DNA of 64,000 nt from Colwellia sp. MB3u-41 (lineage in GTDB: Bacteria; Pseudomonadota; Gammaproteobacteria; Enterobacterales; Alteromonadaceae), in contig NZ_JACGUT010000010.1 of assembly GCF_014076845.1 (NCBI RefSeq), positions 117,865 to 181,864 on the forward strand, in the 5' to 3' direction. Under the pieces are notes generated by a model. That model was given only the letters and a program-made list of their open reading frames with translations, ran no database searches and had not been told where the DNA came from. Positions 63,883 through 64,000 of this stretch are shown piece after piece (within the stretch, counting starts at the first letter, position 1; every line of letters starts with the position of its first letter). Position numbers and translations under genes: made by a program.

Positions 63883-64000
63883 TTAGTCTTCAACCCAAAC
63901 GTTAACATCAATATTAGCAGCATCATTTATGCTATCACGCCACATGTAACCATCACGCCACATGTAACCATCACGCCACATGTAACCATCACGCCACATG
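63883..64000 (-). CDS. C-terminal end of a protein with MWRDGY hexapeptide repeats
   Basis: Only the last 39 codons are in the window. On the minus strand they read as tandem MWRDGY hexapeptides (three in full), then MWRDSINDAANIDVNVWVED and a stop. The repeats are coded by 18-base units identical at the DNA level. Short W-x-D-G tandem repeats near the C-terminus are known to me from some large secreted S8-family serine peptidases, so that is a possible identity, held weakly. The gene lies 63 bases upstream of the propeller kinase on the same strand and may be cotranscribed with it. Confidence 0.7.
   Translation of the reverse strand, partial: MWRDGYMWRDGYMWRDGYMWRDSINDAANIDVNVWVED
63934..64000. 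repeat. Tandem 18-base repeat encoding MWRDGY
   Basis: The plus-strand unit ATCACGCCACATGTAACC occurs three times in full (63934-63951, 63952-63969, 63970-63987) and continues in part to the window edge. The copies are identical. They have no spacers, so this is not a CRISPR array; the unit length keeps the reading frame of the minus-strand gene. Confidence 0.95.

Noticed and set aside
63934..64000. Short repeats at the right edge as a CRISPR array
   Set aside because: Copies are directly adjacent with no spacers, and the 18-base unit encodes a hexapeptide in frame.

Overview
The window looks like a chromosomal segment of a marine, AT-rich gammaproteobacterium of the Alteromonadales, most likely Colwelliaceae (Colwellia or Thalassotalea type). 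This rests on the conserved gene blocks zapG-degQ-degS / zapE / rplM-rpsI / petABC / sspAB and dolP-diaA-yraN-lpoA / rsmI / rnpB, the low GC, and accessory genes typical of marine Alteromonadales (MipA-DUF3019 two-component operon, FecIR-TonB operon, giant beta-propeller hybrid kinases). The taxonomic call is inference; no search was run.

Layout. 1-6.6 kb: 5' end of rapA (minus), a PIN-PhoH ATPase, a hybrid sensor kinase and a secreted transglutaminase-like protein. 6.7-13.4 kb: an acyl-CoA dehydrogenase under a PsrA-like palindrome, a small secreted protein, a lipoprotein serine hydrolase overlapping mlaA, a spacer rich in stem-loops, then plsC, rraB and a 52-aa membrane protein. 13.4-18.1 kb (minus): an ECF sigma factor, a FecR anti-sigma and a TonB receptor whose STN domain is fused in frame in an unusual way. 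18.3-26 kb: a CBS-pair protein, an APH-fold sugar kinase, a DUF2235 lipase-like hydrolase and the mipA-DUF3019-response regulator-kinase operon. 26.3-33.4 kb: gcdH, argR, a membrane-anchored HTH pair, galM, a lone EAL phosphodiesterase, and a three-gene minus-strand cassette: a 56-aa peptide, a heme-oxygenase-like di-iron enzyme and a papain-like peptidase. 33.6-42.1 kb: a 2041-aa hybrid kinase with two kinase cores, a REC-GGDEF diguanylate cyclase two bases downstream, and a decayed histidine-kinase pseudogene. 42.1-56.8 kb: housekeeping blocks (degS, degQ, zapG, zapE, rplM, rpsI, petABC, sspAB, dolP, diaA, yraN, lpoA, rsmI, rnpB). 56.8-64 kb: a degraded stretch with an IS3 transposase remnant and a serine-recombinase pseudogene, then (minus) a gene ending in MWRDGY hexapeptide repeats, a 1370-aa hybrid kinase and a CheY-like regulator.

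How the parts fit. Signalling dominates: three large hybrid kinases, one classical two-component pair, one diguanylate cyclase, one phosphodiesterase and one ECF/FecR cell-surface signalling system. The envelope is the second theme: MlaA, DolP, LpoA, DegS/DegQ, MipA, SspAB, PlsC. The best candidate for an undescribed system is the peptide / di-iron oxygenase-like / papain-like peptidase cassette at 31.4-33.35 kb. It has the parts expected for making and cleaving a modified peptide, although no family match could be tested here. The second is the STN-TonB receptor gene, which has two signal-peptide-like segments and no ordinary start codon for its first part.
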